A stretch of DNA of 64,000 nucleotides from Amylostereum areolatum (Eukaryota > Basidiomycota > Agaricomycetes > Russulales > Stereaceae). The notes below the pieces were generated by a model. It was given only the letters and a program-made list of their open reading frames with translations, was not told where the DNA came from and did no database searches. Made by a program: the position numbers and the translations under genes. Shown in pieces: positions 1 to 11,741 of the stretch; position 1 is the stretch's first letter, and each line of letters opens with the position of its first letter. The stretch covers positions 828,740-892,739 of the forward strand of contig SAXG01000014.1 in NCBI GenBank assembly GCA_012932865.1. The letters are read 5' to 3'.

Positions 1-332
1 GGGCGCTCGTGGGAGTGGCAGGCTATGATGTTTGTAAGGCTCATTTTATCTTGTGGGTTTCCGAGTCTTTTTTGAGTTTTGTCGTGCTCATCGTCGGTCT
101 CATTGTCTGGTGCCGCATAGTGAGTAGTATTCTGTCATATGTGTGTATTGCTATATAGGGAGGGAGAGGAGGGGGAGTGCGTGTGTGTGTGTGTGCGTGT
201 GGGACGGAGTTTTTAGAGAGATAGCGGTTGGTCGTTGTCTGGTCGGTTTCCTGGTCGGTTTCCTTCTCCCTTTTCCTCTCTCCGGGGGGGGAGAGCAGAG
301 GGGAGAGAGAGGGGGGGGGGCAATCCAGGACG
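1..332. repeat. Low-complexity sequence beyond the broken acetate kinase
   Basis: No convincing gene. The stretch carries a GT-rich microsatellite near 180-202 and G/GA-rich runs near 283-322. The minus-strand acetate kinase reading stops making sense on reaching it. Confidence 0.6.
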
Positions 333-764
333 CTAACAACGTCTAGCGCACTCTGTGGTGTTCAGAGAGGCCTTCGTGCTGTGGCGGAGCCCGTCCTTGC
401 GGTACGTCTGAACGTGAGAAAACCGAACCATGGTCGTGGTTCGGGTGCAAGGAGCCCCGATGATGTCCGTTTTCTTCTCCAGATATTCCAGGAAATGCGC
501 AAAACCGGATTCATGGTCCTTTACGATCTCCGCGTCCTCGTCCTTCACTGAGCATGGAGAGACATCATTGTGGATGGTCTTGAAAGAAAACTTGGGCTCG
601 GACAAAATTGAGGTGATGGAAGAACTGAGAAGAAGAGTAATGGGCTCCTCGGAGGCGTTCAAAGAGGATGGCGATGCTGGGCGATAAAGTGAAACCTTGA
701 GGGAAGACGAGCCGGAGTTGAGGGAAAGAATAAGGCCTCTACGAGGGCCTGTCTGCACAGACAT
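333..764 (-). pseudogene. ACK: Acetate kinase, N-terminal fragment
   Basis: Acetate kinase interconverts acetyl phosphate and acetate, making ATP; in fungi it works downstream of phosphoketolase. The minus-strand reading from ATG 764 begins MSVQTGPRRG and then the hallmark N-terminal phosphate-binding strand LILSLNSGSSSLKVSLYR. Family-like sequence runs to about residue 100 (FAHFLEYLEKKTDI). The next conserved block of the family (CHRxxHGG) is absent, the reading turns unrelated and stops at 333, and simple repeats follow. About 300 residues are missing inside the window. The neighbour across 1.7 kb is phosphoketolase, transcribed the other way, which supports the identification. The rest could lie beyond the left edge after an insertion, but I see no continuation. 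Confidence 0.75.
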
Positions 765-879
765 GAGAAAACCTTCGTCTGTGGTCAGCAGTAGCACGAC
801 AAATGTCGAACAGAAGGTGAGACACTACTTTGAACTGTGGAGAAGTCGTGTGGATAGTTAGAGCGCCAGACCCGACTTC
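765..879. other. Remaining promoter side of acetate kinase
   Basis: Short stretch between the acetate kinase start and the 1,136-bp repeat. It contains no gene and presumably holds what is left of the shared promoter region on this side. Confidence 0.4.
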
Positions 880-2015
880 ATACACCACCAGGCGATCCCT
901 CAGCTTCATTCCGATATCACGCCCCTGAGTTTGAAGTTGGTGTGCCGATGGATGGAATCCAAAAATGTCAAGCGGATATCACGCTCAACGAATTCCCTTG
1001 GGCCCGAAGCTGAGGTTCTTTGGATTCAATCCAATAATCTTACTAAGCTCATCAAGAATCGCTCGGCGGGTTGCTGGCTTAAATCGTGCTTATTGCGATC
1101 TTATCCTGATGTAGAAGGAAGAAAATCATGATATTTTCATTTGATAACTACAGAGTATATGGGGGCTGCTACGGGATATATGGAGAGGGATGACAGGTGA
1201 GAGAGGGTTACCTGGGATGCCAACAAAGCAGGTGGACCAGACGGAGACCGAGATAAGACCAGGGAACCCAGTGAGCCAGGGGACAGAGAGCCAGGACCAG
1301 AGAGGAGCGCGAGCGGGACCAAGATCGCGAGCGAGGACCAAGACCGCAAGCAAAAATCGAGAGACCGAGAGTAAAGTTCAAGACCACGAGCAAAGTTCAA
1401 GACCAGGAGTAAAGTTCAAGGCCGCGAGCGAAGGTGAGGACGACTGCCAGCGACAACAAGAGGGGCGCCGGAGCATGTGCAAATCCTGAATGCTGTCGCG
1501 AGGGCAGGTGGGCGGTAAGTGAATAGAACACGCACCATGGTCCAGACTCTGGATGATGCCCACATGAGAGTGTCGAAGGGAGAGTCCATACCCAACCCTT
1601 CGTACATCCACGGAAACCCTGACGCGCCGTCCAAATCTCGGTACGTCGGAGTCGCCCATTACAGATGAGGGGTTATGGCCAGGTGAAGGACGGGGAGAAG
1701 AGAAGGACGTGGTGAGAGGAAACAAGGAGTCGAGGATGACTTGGCGCGACGACGAAAATGAATACTGCTTACATAACCCGCGCTCGTCGCCGTCCATCGA
1801 GGACTCTGTGGGGATTGAAACTGAGAGGACAACCTGTACTCACGCTGACTTGGGCGCGAAGCCGACTTTCTCGCAACGGATAATCGGAATGGCGCCGAGA
1901 TTGAGGGGGTTGGATTGAAGCTGACACGATGCTAGCGTGAACCCTTGGTCACGCCATCAGACTCATCCGAATGGCCCCGCATAGAGTCATGCTGAGGCAA
2001 CTGCTGGTGGTGTAG
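880..2015. mobile_element. Non-autonomous TIR element, copy 1
   Basis: A 1,136-bp unit that recurs, apparently identical and in the same orientation, at 42064-43199. Its ends form an imperfect inverted repeat: left TACACCACCAGGCGATCCCT, and the reverse complement of the right end starts TACACCACCAGCAGTTGCCT; both arms continue into CAGC. A TA dinucleotide flanks each end, so a TA target duplication with CACCACCAG termini is possible. No transposase-like reading frame exists inside. The centre (about 1250-1440) holds degenerate tandem units resembling GAGCAAAGTTC. It sits in the divergent promoter region between acetate kinase and phosphoketolase. The superfamily cannot be assigned; Tc1/mariner-like is one option. 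Confidence 0.8.
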
Positions 2016-2445
2016 CTTCCCCGAGGCCACGTATTGTGAGAGGGAAATCCACGGAGTCCTAGGTGCGGTTCAATGATGCCGAAGACTAGAGGATGTCATA
2101 TCTAAGCGCATTAATACATTCGTGTGACGGTTACTGCGTCATCGATGGCATAGGCGTTCGTCATCTCCTCTGGGTTATTCTTCCGAGGGAAAATCTGGTC
2201 ACGAAAGTTTGAACGTCGAGGAGGACGGTGATGGCGAAAAGCAGAACGCCTCAGACAAAGTGAGACTCAGAGGGAGTTGCTCGGGCGACGAGCTTCGCGA
2301 AAACTAACACGTGACGAGAAAACCCCGGACTCGAGGCTGTCGCGTTCAAGCTTGATCTTTGACTTTTACCTCGACTCCCAGTGCATATATATACATCGTC
2401 TTTCCTGGAGCCATGTTTCTCCCTGCGTACTCGCTTACTGCCGTT
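2016..2445. promoter_or_regulatory. Upstream region of phosphoketolase
   Basis: Non-coding stretch between the repeat and the phosphoketolase start. An A/T run, GCATATATATACATC near 2382-2396, is a possible TATA box 50-60 bp before the chosen ATG at 2446. An in-frame ATG at 2413 lies very close to it and is less likely as the start. Confidence 0.4.
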
Positions 2446-5443
2446 ATGGAAGACAAAACAATCTCTCAGCCCAACCCTCCTGCAGACCCCTCCCGCCTGC
2501 CAGATTCCATCCTTGATCTCCGTGTCCACCTCGATATTCAAAATGCTCTCTCACGTGAGGAATCAACTGCTATCGGGGACTTCAGAAGAGCGGCCGACTA
2601 TATTGCAGCTGGTGCGACTCTCTAACTATCTCTCAGACATCTCCAACTAACCGCGTTTGGCCCCAAAGCTATGATTTTTCTCAAAGATAATGCGATGCTT
2701 GACCGTAAGGTCTCGAAGGAAGGACATCAAAAATCGTCTTCTAGGTCACTGGGGAACTTGTCCTGGGCTTGTGCTTGTATACGCTCATTTGAATCGTGTC
2801 ATTCAAAAGACAGGACAGGACGTCCTCCTAGTCGTAGGCCCTGGTGTGTTTCGTCTTGCCTTCTTTGGATCCTCGACCCTATCTAATATTCGGCAGGTCA
2901 CGGTGCCCCTGGGATTCTTGCTTCTCTTTGGCTTGAAAACTCCCTGTCTCCTTTCATTCCCGGATACACGCGCGACAAGCAAGGTCTTTCCAACCTCGTC
3001 TATGGCTTCAGCGTTCCAGGTGGTCTTCCTAGGTACGGTCGTCCATCTTGTCAGCCTAATCATTTAATCGGCCCAAAACAGTCATATCAATGCCCAAACC
3101 CCTGGCAGCATCCATGAAGGCGGCGAATTGGGATACGCTCTTGGCGTATCGTTTGGCGCTGTTATGGACAATCCAGACCTTGTCGTTGCATGTGTAGTCG
3201 GGGATGGTGAAGCAGAAACGGGTCCAAAATGCATCTAGCGCATGGCATGGCTTCAAATATATTGACCCTGCCGAGTCAGGCGCGGTCTTGCCTATAGTCC
3301 ATGTAAACGGTTTCAAGATATCGGAGCGAACCATTTACGGAACGATGGACGACAAGGAGTTGACAGCGCTCTTCAGGTTGGTACCTACCCTCGTATAATC
3401 TATCCTATGCGGAAACTTATCATACATCGCAGTGGATACGGATATCAGGTTCGTTTCGTCGAAGACTTGAAGAACATCGACCTTGACCTCGCCGCTTCGA
3501 TGGAGTGGGCATTGAGGGAAATTAAGAACATTCAACAAGCGGCGCGCAATGGCAGCCTTATCATCAAACCACGTTGGCCTGTTCTCATCCTTCGGACACC
3601 AAAGGTGCGGCTAAGCAACCATTCAGTGGTGGGTGTCTAAAAATATATTATGTTTACAGGGTTGGGGAGGACCAAAATTCTTCGACGGGCAACCTATCGA
3701 AGGATCGTTCCACGCTCATCAAGTTCCTCTTCCCGGGGCAAAGACCGACGCAGAGCAACTTTCAATCCTTGCCCACTGGCTTGAATCTTACAAACCGCAT
3801 GAACTCTTCGACGACGAAGGCTCTCCCGTCGAATCAATCCTGAGCATCGTCCCTGAGAAGACCGAGAAGAAATTAGGTATGCGAAGGGAAGCCAACGCGG
3901 GTTATCGGCCGCTCGATGTCCCGCAATGGAAGGATAATGCAGTGGAGGAGGGCACCCAACAGAGTTGCATGAAAGTTGCTGGAGAGTTTTTGCATGATCT
4001 CATAGAAAGGTTCGGCAGTCTTCCTGCGAATGTTGGGCGCTGCTGAATATCTTTACCAGGAATGCGCGTGATTTCAGAATATTCTCTCCGGATGAACTCG
4101 TCTCCAACAAACTCGAAGCAGTGTTACGCGACAGCGGCCGAAACATGCAATGGAATGGTCCATCGCGCGGAAAGGGGGGACGCGTCATCGAGATATTGTC
4201 GGAGCATACTTGCCAGGCCATGCTCCAAGGCTACACTCTAACAGGCCGCACCGGCCTCTTCCCTTCTTACGAGGCCTTCTTGGGTATTATACAGACGATG
4301 ATGGTGCAATACTCCAAGTTCGTCAAGATGTCGCGCGAAACAGGCTGGCGACATCCCATCGGTTCTCTGAACTACGTAGAGACGAGCACGTGGGCGCGCC
4401 AGGAACACAACGGGTTCTCGCATCAGAACCCAGCATTCATTGGCTCGGTACTGAACCTCAAGGCGGACGTGGCGAGGGTATATCTACCCCCTGATGCGAA
4501 TTGTTTCTTGAGCACGTTGGCGCACTGCATGAGAGCAAAGAATTATGTGAATCTCATGGTGGGCAGCAAGCAGCCTACGCCGGTGTGGCTATCACCAGAG
4601 GAAGCAGACAAGGTACGTGCTTGCGAGTGCTACAGAAATCAGCGAAGATTGACCGCAATCTCACAGCATTGTATCGCCGGAGCATCCATCTGGAAATTTG
4701 CGTCGGTCGATAAAGGCGTCAGCCCCGATGTGTGAGCCCCCTTCTCCGATGCGCGTGAGCAATCACACACCTTACAGCCCACAGTGTCCTCGTCGGTATA
4801 GGAGTTGAGGTTACCTTCGAAGTCATTGCCGCGGCTGCGCTCCTCCGCAAACATGCTCCCGCCCTGCGCGTGCGGGTTGTGAACGTAACGGACCTAATGA
4901 TACTTGGACCGTTTGGCTCTCATCCACACTCCCTCTCGGACGCCGACTTCGATGCACTCTTCACCACCGATCGACCGGTGCACGTCAACTATCACGGGTA
5001 CCCGATCGAGCTCAAAGGATTATTGTTCGGCCGTCCAGGTTTGGAGAGGTTGTCAATGGAAGGCTACCGTGAGGAGGGTACCACTACTAGTCCCTTTGAC
5101 GTGAGTTTACTCCCGACTTAGCTCATGGAACGCAGCTGAAAGGGGGTTGTAAATCATCTGATCGCTCTTTAGATGATGTTGGCGAATTGTACCTCGCGGT
5201 ATCATGTCGCTGCTGCTGCAGTACGTGGAGGCGCATTGCACAATAACAAGGTGCAGACACAGGCCCATCAACTAGCGTCGGAGTTTATGCATATGGCAGA
5301 GAAGGACAGGAACTTCATCTATGAGTCCGGGACAGGTAAAGCGACCTTTTCCTGTGGCAGATCGCTTCGATGCTGACTAGGACTGTTGTTGGGCAGATCG
5401 TGACGGCACTTTCGACACGCCCGTATTTATCAAGGGAGAGTAG
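2446..5443 (+). CDS. XFP: Xylulose-5-P/fructose-6-P phosphoketolase
   Basis: Thiamine-diphosphate enzyme that splits xylulose-5-phosphate or fructose-6-phosphate with phosphate into acetyl phosphate and an aldose phosphate, in the cytosol. Eleven exons can be read (2446-2611, 2669-2843, 2897-3032, 3082-3376, 3433-3604, 3660-4009, 4060-4612, 4667-4731, 4785-5100, 5173-5335, 5397-5443), all with GT-AG introns. Family blocks are clear: [13 protein letters not shown], the diphosphate/Mg site [47 protein letters not shown] and the C-terminal [10 protein letters not shown]. The exons total 2,438 bases. Removing one extra base near 2720 (after KVSKE) and one in the A-run at 3226-3229 gives 812 codons, the expected family length. 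The gene is therefore intact apart from two +1 slips, either sequencing errors or early decay. Confidence 0.93.
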
Positions 5444-6065
5444 CAGATCATCAACCTACATGAAATCGATGGACGCACATGTCTGGTGTATTATAGATTT
5501 CGACCCGATATAAATCATCCACGCTGAGCACAACGTGTGTGGTAATTCGGATCCCCTACAGAGTATACACGACACTAGGCTCTGCTGTCCATGTGACCAA
5601 CTGGCCCCAGCGATAGATGGGTTGGTCATCGGAATACGATGAGGAGATGGTAAACGCAGCTATGCATGGGTCTTGCATAGCAAAGTCCTGTTTGCTCCCC
5701 TGCCGAGCGGTGGAGCTAAAAGGGTGTTCCTTGTCTACATGGGTTTAGATGGCCTGTTGGTCAAGACCATACGGAATGCACTGCAAAGGTTGTAACTGGC
5801 CCAGATGTGTACATTATGCGGATCTTAAGGACACAGCCGCCTGGAGAAGGATACACAGCACCTTTCTTTTCGGTGATTACCTCTTCCCCCCTGAAAGCTA
5901 TCATCAACACAGAGCGGTACCTACCCATGTTGTCCATATGACAGAGTCATTTTTCGGTTTCCTGACGACAGGACGGTAATTGGTGGATACATAAGTACAA
6001 ATTTGTGCAATCGGACGTTCCGAACTTCCTTGTTTGAAGACCTCAATGGGGCGCCATTGAGGTCT
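5444..6065. other. Intergenic
   Basis: About 620 bp between phosphoketolase and a DUF6593 gene on the opposite strand. Only a short plus-strand open frame at 5749-5979 with no recognisable content. Likely the two 3' regions. Confidence 0.4.
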
Positions 6066-6795
6066 TCATGAGATCAGCTGCCTGGCAGTGCCGCTGAAGC
6101 TGAAGGCAGGAAGCGCTAATGCCGCGGCACGCGATGTGACTTCGTTCGTCGACTCGCGTAGTCGACGCTCGAGCATGAGGAATGAAACCACAACCTCGTC
6201 CATGATCTCCTCTGCTGTCTCGTCCATCAACAATCGGGAGGGGATGACGGGAGGAGTATGGTCTGAAGCCTTAAAATCTTTGTAGGCGCGAGTGAAACGT
6301 GCAATGGGCTGTTTCTTCGATTCAGACAAGAAAAGCTGTATGCGTAGATGTTCAGTCGACGAAAAGGGGATCACACGGCCAAGCGCACCTGGAGCGACAA
6401 CCCAGGCTCGTTGTTATCCCACTTGTATTCCCGCCCTTGGTCATCGGCGAAGGTGACAGACCTGCCAAACGGTTAAGAGGTCGTCGGTTGACTGAATGAA
6501 CAGATCAACATCGGCTTCATGGGGGCACGCACTTGTTGAACGGGACGAGACTTTTCTTGAGCCACGCGCTCGCAGAAATTTGCGGGCGGCCTTTGAATGT
6601 GAGGAGGTCGGAACGGAGTCCGTCTCGCCAAACCCATTCTGCAATGGGTTTCCTATGACCGTCGCGTACACTTGTTACAGGTTTGTTCATATTGGCGAGG
6701 TCTGTGACGACCTCGTAGAGTGCAGTTCCATTCTCGTCGATGATGATGGTATTGCAGGGATTGTCCTGGGTGAACGTGAGGGTTACTGGAGCCAT
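6066..6795 (-). CDS. DUF6593 protein
   Basis: Member of the basidiomycete DUF6593 family, whose function is unknown. Three exons: 6795-6533, 6461-6389 and 6335-6066, summing to 606 bases (201 residues). The family plan is visible: an N-terminal strand LTFTQDNPCNTIIIDENGTA, the middle motif DQGREYKWDNNEPG (the usual DG-x-EYKW position), and the C-terminal helix DEVVVSFLMLERRLRE that ends the domain. No signal peptide. Introns have good GTGCGT/GTGCGC donors. A second, divergent family member lies at 17342-18079. Binding or structural roles are possible but nothing in the sequence shows a reaction. Confidence 0.82.
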
Positions 6796-8200
6796 GATGC
6801 TTGATACCGGGATGCTGGGAGCGCGGGGGTGATAGAATGGAGTTGACTGTTATAATACTGGGATGATTCAAATGCTGCAGTTGAGTGGAAGGGCGGTGCT
6901 TGATTTGATTTGATTCAGTCTCAGCAGGTCTCAGTGTGGCATGTCAGCTGAAAGACAGGCAAACTTACCTGTCACTAGAAGACGTTCCGTAACATGCGAC
7001 AATTGTCTTGCATTTGATCCGTCCTTAAGGAGCGGGGGACTGGGAGCACAAAGCCCGAAGCTAGCTTGGGTTAGTAGCTCCCTCAACCAATTACCATGTT
7101 CCGGATGTGGATATTCATGAACGATTCCTGGAGGCGACGGTGCCGGTCCCGTTGTACTGTGCATGCCAAACAAGCAGTCACAGGGGGGGTGTCAGGCGGC
7201 AATCGTGCAATTGCAACCGCGTCTGACATGCCGAAATTTTGCATGTATCTGACCCTGTCGGGCATGTTGCTCGAGAAGGAAGAACGACAAAGTCCATAAT
7301 GATATCGGCCTGTGGGCTGAGCAAGATTTGTGCAGGAACCATCGTCGGATTGCCTGAGTTCGTCTCGAAGTCCCGGAAGGAATTTTCAAAACTATGCGAC
7401 GACTTTGTCGAACCTGCACCATCAGTTAGACAATGGATGAAAGATTTTAGCAAGGAAACGAGCCTCAGATGCGCGGTTCGTTGCTCCGGGACACCAGGTG
7501 TACTCGCGCCCGTGTCCATCCTTGAACGTCGACCGCACGACACATATCTTCATCTAACATAAAATGTCCGATAATCAGCGCCGATTCTCGTCGAAGCCAT
7601 ATAAGGCGCCTACGCACCAGTACTAGAGGCTGAAGCTTTCTCTTTATCGCGTATTCCACGATGGAACATTCATGTGGATGCTGATAATCGGCCCCCTCGG
7701 TGTACGACCGCGGCGCCCAAGGCACTGGATAATGGGGTCCAGCTCTTACATTTGTAACGAGGGCCATCTCGGATGACGAACTTGCGCCCAGGAAGGGGGA
7801 GGACGATAACGCCTTGTGGTACGACTTGAAGAGTGAATTTCCTACTACTGGCACGGATAGATTAACATACCGCCGCCAAAGCGGAGCTGTAGGCCGCAAA
7901 CCCTTCCATACGATGGACAGAGAAAAGCCCCAACACTTTCTCGACGAGCCTCATGTCTAGCCGCTGGCTACTGCCGACGATGACACCGGACCTTCAAGAT
8001 CCTACCATGCAATGGTAATGCGGGTATATTCGTGCGTGTTGGAGAAATGAATGGTATGATGACTGGTAGTTCTGATACAGGGGCATGCGACTTGCTGCAA
8101 CTGGGATAATAAAAATATTATAGAATAAGTATGAGGGTAAAATTTAGAGAACATCTGTGCAAGGACGCACCAATCTTCCAAAGATCTGGAGACGCGCCAC
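6796..8200 (-). other. Unresolved stretch with weak minus-strand coding signal
   Basis: Several minus-strand frames look partly coding but cannot be joined. One at about 7540-7290 includes QILLSPQADIIMDFVVLPS; another at about 7265-6940 reads MPDRVRYMQNFG and, after a frame change at a run of seven C, EYPHPEHGNWLRELLTQASF. The frames at 7899-7465 lack a good ATG. It may be one unknown gene disturbed by base slips, or chance open frames downstream of the DENN gene. I recognise no family. Confidence 0.3.
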
Positions 8201-10278
8201 CTATGCGTGAGATTTTTCCAATAACACTCTAGACACGATCTCTTCCTGCTTTGCAAGCCATAGACCGAATGCAGGGGTCCGAAGCCACTGTTCGTAAAAC
8301 TGTCGCTGCTTACTGCTCGACCGGAACGGCAGCGGCGTCCCGTGGGCTTTCAGGGAAGCTAAAAAGTGGGTGTTACTGAAAGGGCGGAGACGGTGCGGAG
8401 CTGAATGTTCCCGCGAGATTTCGGCCGGGGACGGGATGAGCGTATTGAGATATCGATTGAGCGGCACTAGGAGGGCCGCTGTGCGAGAAGAAAAATGACG
8501 TCTGAGTGTCTGGGAGACTTCGTGCACTGGTAGACGCATGGAGCAGGCGCGGTTAGTCAAGCATGAGAAGTAGAGACGCGCAGGGCTTACAATTTTCGGG
8601 ACGGGATCGGAAAGCATTCTCCATTTGCTGAAGCATCTGACGATCTTTCGAGCTGAAACGTCTGTGTGTTTTCGTTACCCAACCAGGTGGAGGGCCAGCG
8701 GCAGGGGTAGCGGTGTCGCGCGAGCAATTCAGACTGCAAGGGTAAATTTAATGTGAAAACGAGAGATCAATGGTGATAGGACCTCGTACATCGTCCCAAG
8801 ACTCAGAATGTGAGGCCAATGTCCGCACGCCTTTGCAAAGAACGGGTTTGTGACCCCGAGTAACAGGCCAGCTTTGGGCGGCTTTTTATTCACGAGGGTG
8901 TCGTGATCTTTGTCGTGAATAGTAAAATATGGACGAAAATCGCCGGCCCAAGGTATCTGTGAACGTAATGCTCAGTGAAGATAAGGGATCTGGAAAGGGA
9001 AGTGCCAACAGGACGAAACAAGTCCCGGAGCCACCACACGGCTTGACTGGTCATGGCGGGCGACGGCCCAAAGATGAGAATCGGTTCGCACAAAACGAGA
9101 CACTCCCATATAGACCATAGATGCGTAACCGAAGCCCCGAATAGTGTCAAAGACGAGTTATTGTCAGGCGGAACACACGCTAGAATCTATGAATCGGACT
9201 TTCAACGTGCCGAACGCTCAAGGGGAGGAGTGTAGCCGTCTTACGTGCCAATCTTGTTCAGTCTGAGCGTGTAGATGTGCCGTGTTGCTGAGTTGTTGTT
9301 CATCGAGATGTAGCGGAAGTTCCGCATGTAGCACCGAGCCCAGAAAACCCAATTCGATTGTTTGTCCTGGATGTGGCGCTGGCCTGCATTTTAGAATAAC
9401 CACCTGGAGGCATGCCTGGACCGATAGCACAAGGACATACCAGTTGGCGACGTTATGCAGCGCTACTTCTAAAATAGGTTCACCATGGCTCTGAAACAAC
9501 GGTCCTATTTTTGACAGAATAGCCGAAAACAATGCTGGGTACGGATGGGGAGAGAGAATTACGAGGGACCACTATGTTTCAGGTGAGGAGAAGATTATGG
9601 CACGTGTAGAGGAGGGGCACCTGAGCGTAGCCTCGTTTCGAAGTGGAATCTTCTTGCTGATTGAAATACGAGTATCCGTAGATAAACCCGTCTACCAATT
9701 CAGGGCGTTGACCTACTGACGATGGCGGATGCGACGAAGAAGACTCCCGCCCACGGATTCGAAAAGAATGTATTTCGGCCCCTTCACGGAATTGGGCAGA
9801 ATCAGGGAAGGCTGAGAACGTGCTGACACAGAAGAATATCAAAACGTACGCCTAGGTGTCACGGCGGAGGACAGACGAACATGTTCTCAGCTTCGGAGGG
9901 GTATAGACGGAATGGCGGAAACAGGCATGATAGAACCGGGCCAATGTCGATGTCAAATTTGACTATTGCGAAACCCAAAATCCATTGTCGGAGGTTGTCC
10001 AGCTTGACCGAGTCAATGGAAACGCCGTCGAGTGAAGGGATGTTGTCTGGTTGAATTCCGTTGGGCAACCGAAGCGGCAGCGTCTTCGACCTCGATACCG
10101 TCCTCACAGGAGAGAGAGCAGCCGGGGCCCGCTTTCGGGACAGGTCTGGGGTGGAAGGTGATCGAGGTATGTCAGTCATCCGTCGTTGTAAACTCTCTAA
10201 AGTGGGGAGTGAAGAAGACGGAGGCGACCCGGTGACAGAGGGAGCGGGCAGATGTTGAATGGGTGAAGCGGTGTTCAT
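8201..10278 (-). CDS. DENN-domain protein, DENND6 type
   Basis: DENN proteins act as exchange factors for Rab GTPases in membrane traffic. Eight exons (10278-9881, 9822-9621, 9571-9441, 9383-9245, 9186-9010, 8956-8790, 8733-8591, 8526-8201) total 1,683 bases, 560 residues, in one consistent frame. After a Ser/Pro-rich N-terminus comes the upstream DENN block (QWILGFAIVKFDIDIGPVLS, then FIYGYSYFNQQEDSTSKRGY). The core DENN block follows with LSKIGPLFQSHGEPILE, ELGFLGSVLHAELP and LVLCEPILIFGPSPAMTSQA, then LLGVTNPFFAKACGHWPHIL, and finally SKQRQFYEQWLRTPAFGLWL. The phrase order matches the DENND6 group better than AVL9. The start ATG at 10278 follows an in-frame TTG, so a slightly longer N-terminus is not excluded. 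Confidence 0.88.
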
Positions 10279-10375
10279 GATGCCTGCTTGCAAGGACTGC
10301 CCGAGGAAGCTCTCGGTCTCGAGTCAAGTCGAGCGCGGCGGTGAATCGGTTGTGGTATTTCAAAGTACATAGACA

Positions 10376-11368
10376 TCAAGAAGGGGGTACGTAATCGGGG
10401 AATACGGCCTGAAAGAAACGATGTAGGTAAATGCGAAACGCTCCCCCGCCGAGTTGACCGCCGAGAGAGAGGGCGGTGCGAATGGAAGGTCGGTAGGCGG
10501 CGACGCGGGCCTGAGCGAGGTCCTGGGGCAGATCACGTTCGAAGACGTTGAGGAGGGTGGCGAAGCTGTCGGATTCGAAACGGCAGTTGTCCGGGGTGTA
10601 CGTCGGGTCGAGGAGGAGGGCGGGGCCGAGGGTGAGGTAGAGGCGAGCGAGACGGGCGCAGACGCGCTGGAGGCCGGCGCGTTCGCTGTCAAAGTCGGCG
10701 CGGGCGCGCACGTAGGTGGGGTGGAGGACGCGCTCGTGGATCGGCAGGTGCTGAAGGATCTGCGGCCAAACGTCCTGTTGTTGCAGATAGGCGTCCCATT
10801 GCCGTTCGCGGAGGAGATCGCGCCAGCGCCCACCGCCGGGACCGCGAGATTTCTCGGTGAACTCGGCCTGGTAGCGGAGGAGTTCGCAGGTTTGAAAGGC
10901 GTCGGCGATCCACTTTCCGCCGGTGGGATCTCCGCCGCGGAGAAGGGCGAAGCGGTGGAGGAGGCGAGCGTCGAGGTCCATGGCGTCGACCGCGAGGGAG
11001 CGATCGCAGCGGGCGGCGAGGACGTTGAGGTCTGTGGGGGCGGGGAACCGAGGCTTTGCGGCGGGTGAGGGCAGAGAATGAAACGGGGAGAGGGACTCAC
11101 CCAGGGAACGCCGTCGACGGGGAAAGCGAATCCGCGGATACAGCGAACGAGGGCGGCGTCTTCGTGGAGGGCATGGGCGGCGGGTGGGAACCCTTGAACG
11201 ATGAGCTGGGCGAGATCAGGGGGTGGAACGGGACCCAAGGGGAGGCGGGCGCGTTGAACGAGGGAGTCGAAGCGTTCGAGGGCACGGGCGAGTTTCTGCA
11301 AAGCGGTGAGGGAGAGGGCGGCGATCAAGAGGGGGCTCTCACGCGATGAGCGGTGGGGGCCGCGGCCA

Positions 11369-11403
<35 letters not shown>

Positions 11404-11741
11404 TGGGGCGCCGCGGGCGGAGGCGCCGACTGCGAGTCCTAGGGTGTATGCGCGAAAAGCCGTGAGTATATGCGCGCGTTTGTGGGTCGAAAAAGTACCT
11501 GGAGAGGGGAAACGACGGCGAGAGTACTTGCGAGAGCGTCGTGAACGGTTTGACGGCGTGCGCGGGCGTCGGGGGAAGCGGGAGGCGGGATGTTCGCGTA
11601 GTGGTCTCGGACGCGGTCGCAGAACGCGAGCACGTGATCGTCGTCGAAGGGGGCTTCGTCGTCGAGGTCGCGTTCGTCCTCCTCCTCCTCGTATTCGGCG
11701 TCGGCGGCGTCCCTGAGCGAAAAGAGCCAGCCGTCGGGCAT
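10376..11741 (-). CDS. Unknown protein with acidic and polyproline segments
   Basis: I do not recognise a family. Four exons (11741-11499, 11438-11343, 11295-11101, 11053-10376) join in frame to 1,212 bases, 403 residues. The N-terminus has an acidic stretch (YEEEEDERDLDDE). Exon 2 is largely a polyproline run encoded by a (CCG)n repeat at about 11371-11402. The rest looks globular and helical: LARALERFDSLVQRARLP, LLRGGDPTGGKWIADAF, RFFQAVFPDYVPPS at the end. No signal peptide or membrane segment. It lies head to tail with the DENN gene. The (CCG)n run invites length change between strains. Confidence 0.75.

Noticed and set aside
931..1918. Open frames inside the 1,136-bp repeat
   Set aside because: Short, compositionally biased by the tandem units, and without transposase motifs; they recur only because the repeat does.
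2707..2755. A 40-base intron to explain the first phosphoketolase frame change
   Set aside because: It would delete the invariant DIKNRLL block; removing one base restores the protein and the exon total fits 812 codons.
5749..5979. Cysteine-containing plus-strand frame
   Set aside because: No signal peptide, promoter or intron signals, and it lies in the probable 3' regions of two convergent genes.
10454..11068. 204-codon plus-strand open frame
   Set aside because: Antisense of the last exon of the unknown minus-strand gene at 10376-11741, whose exons join in frame.
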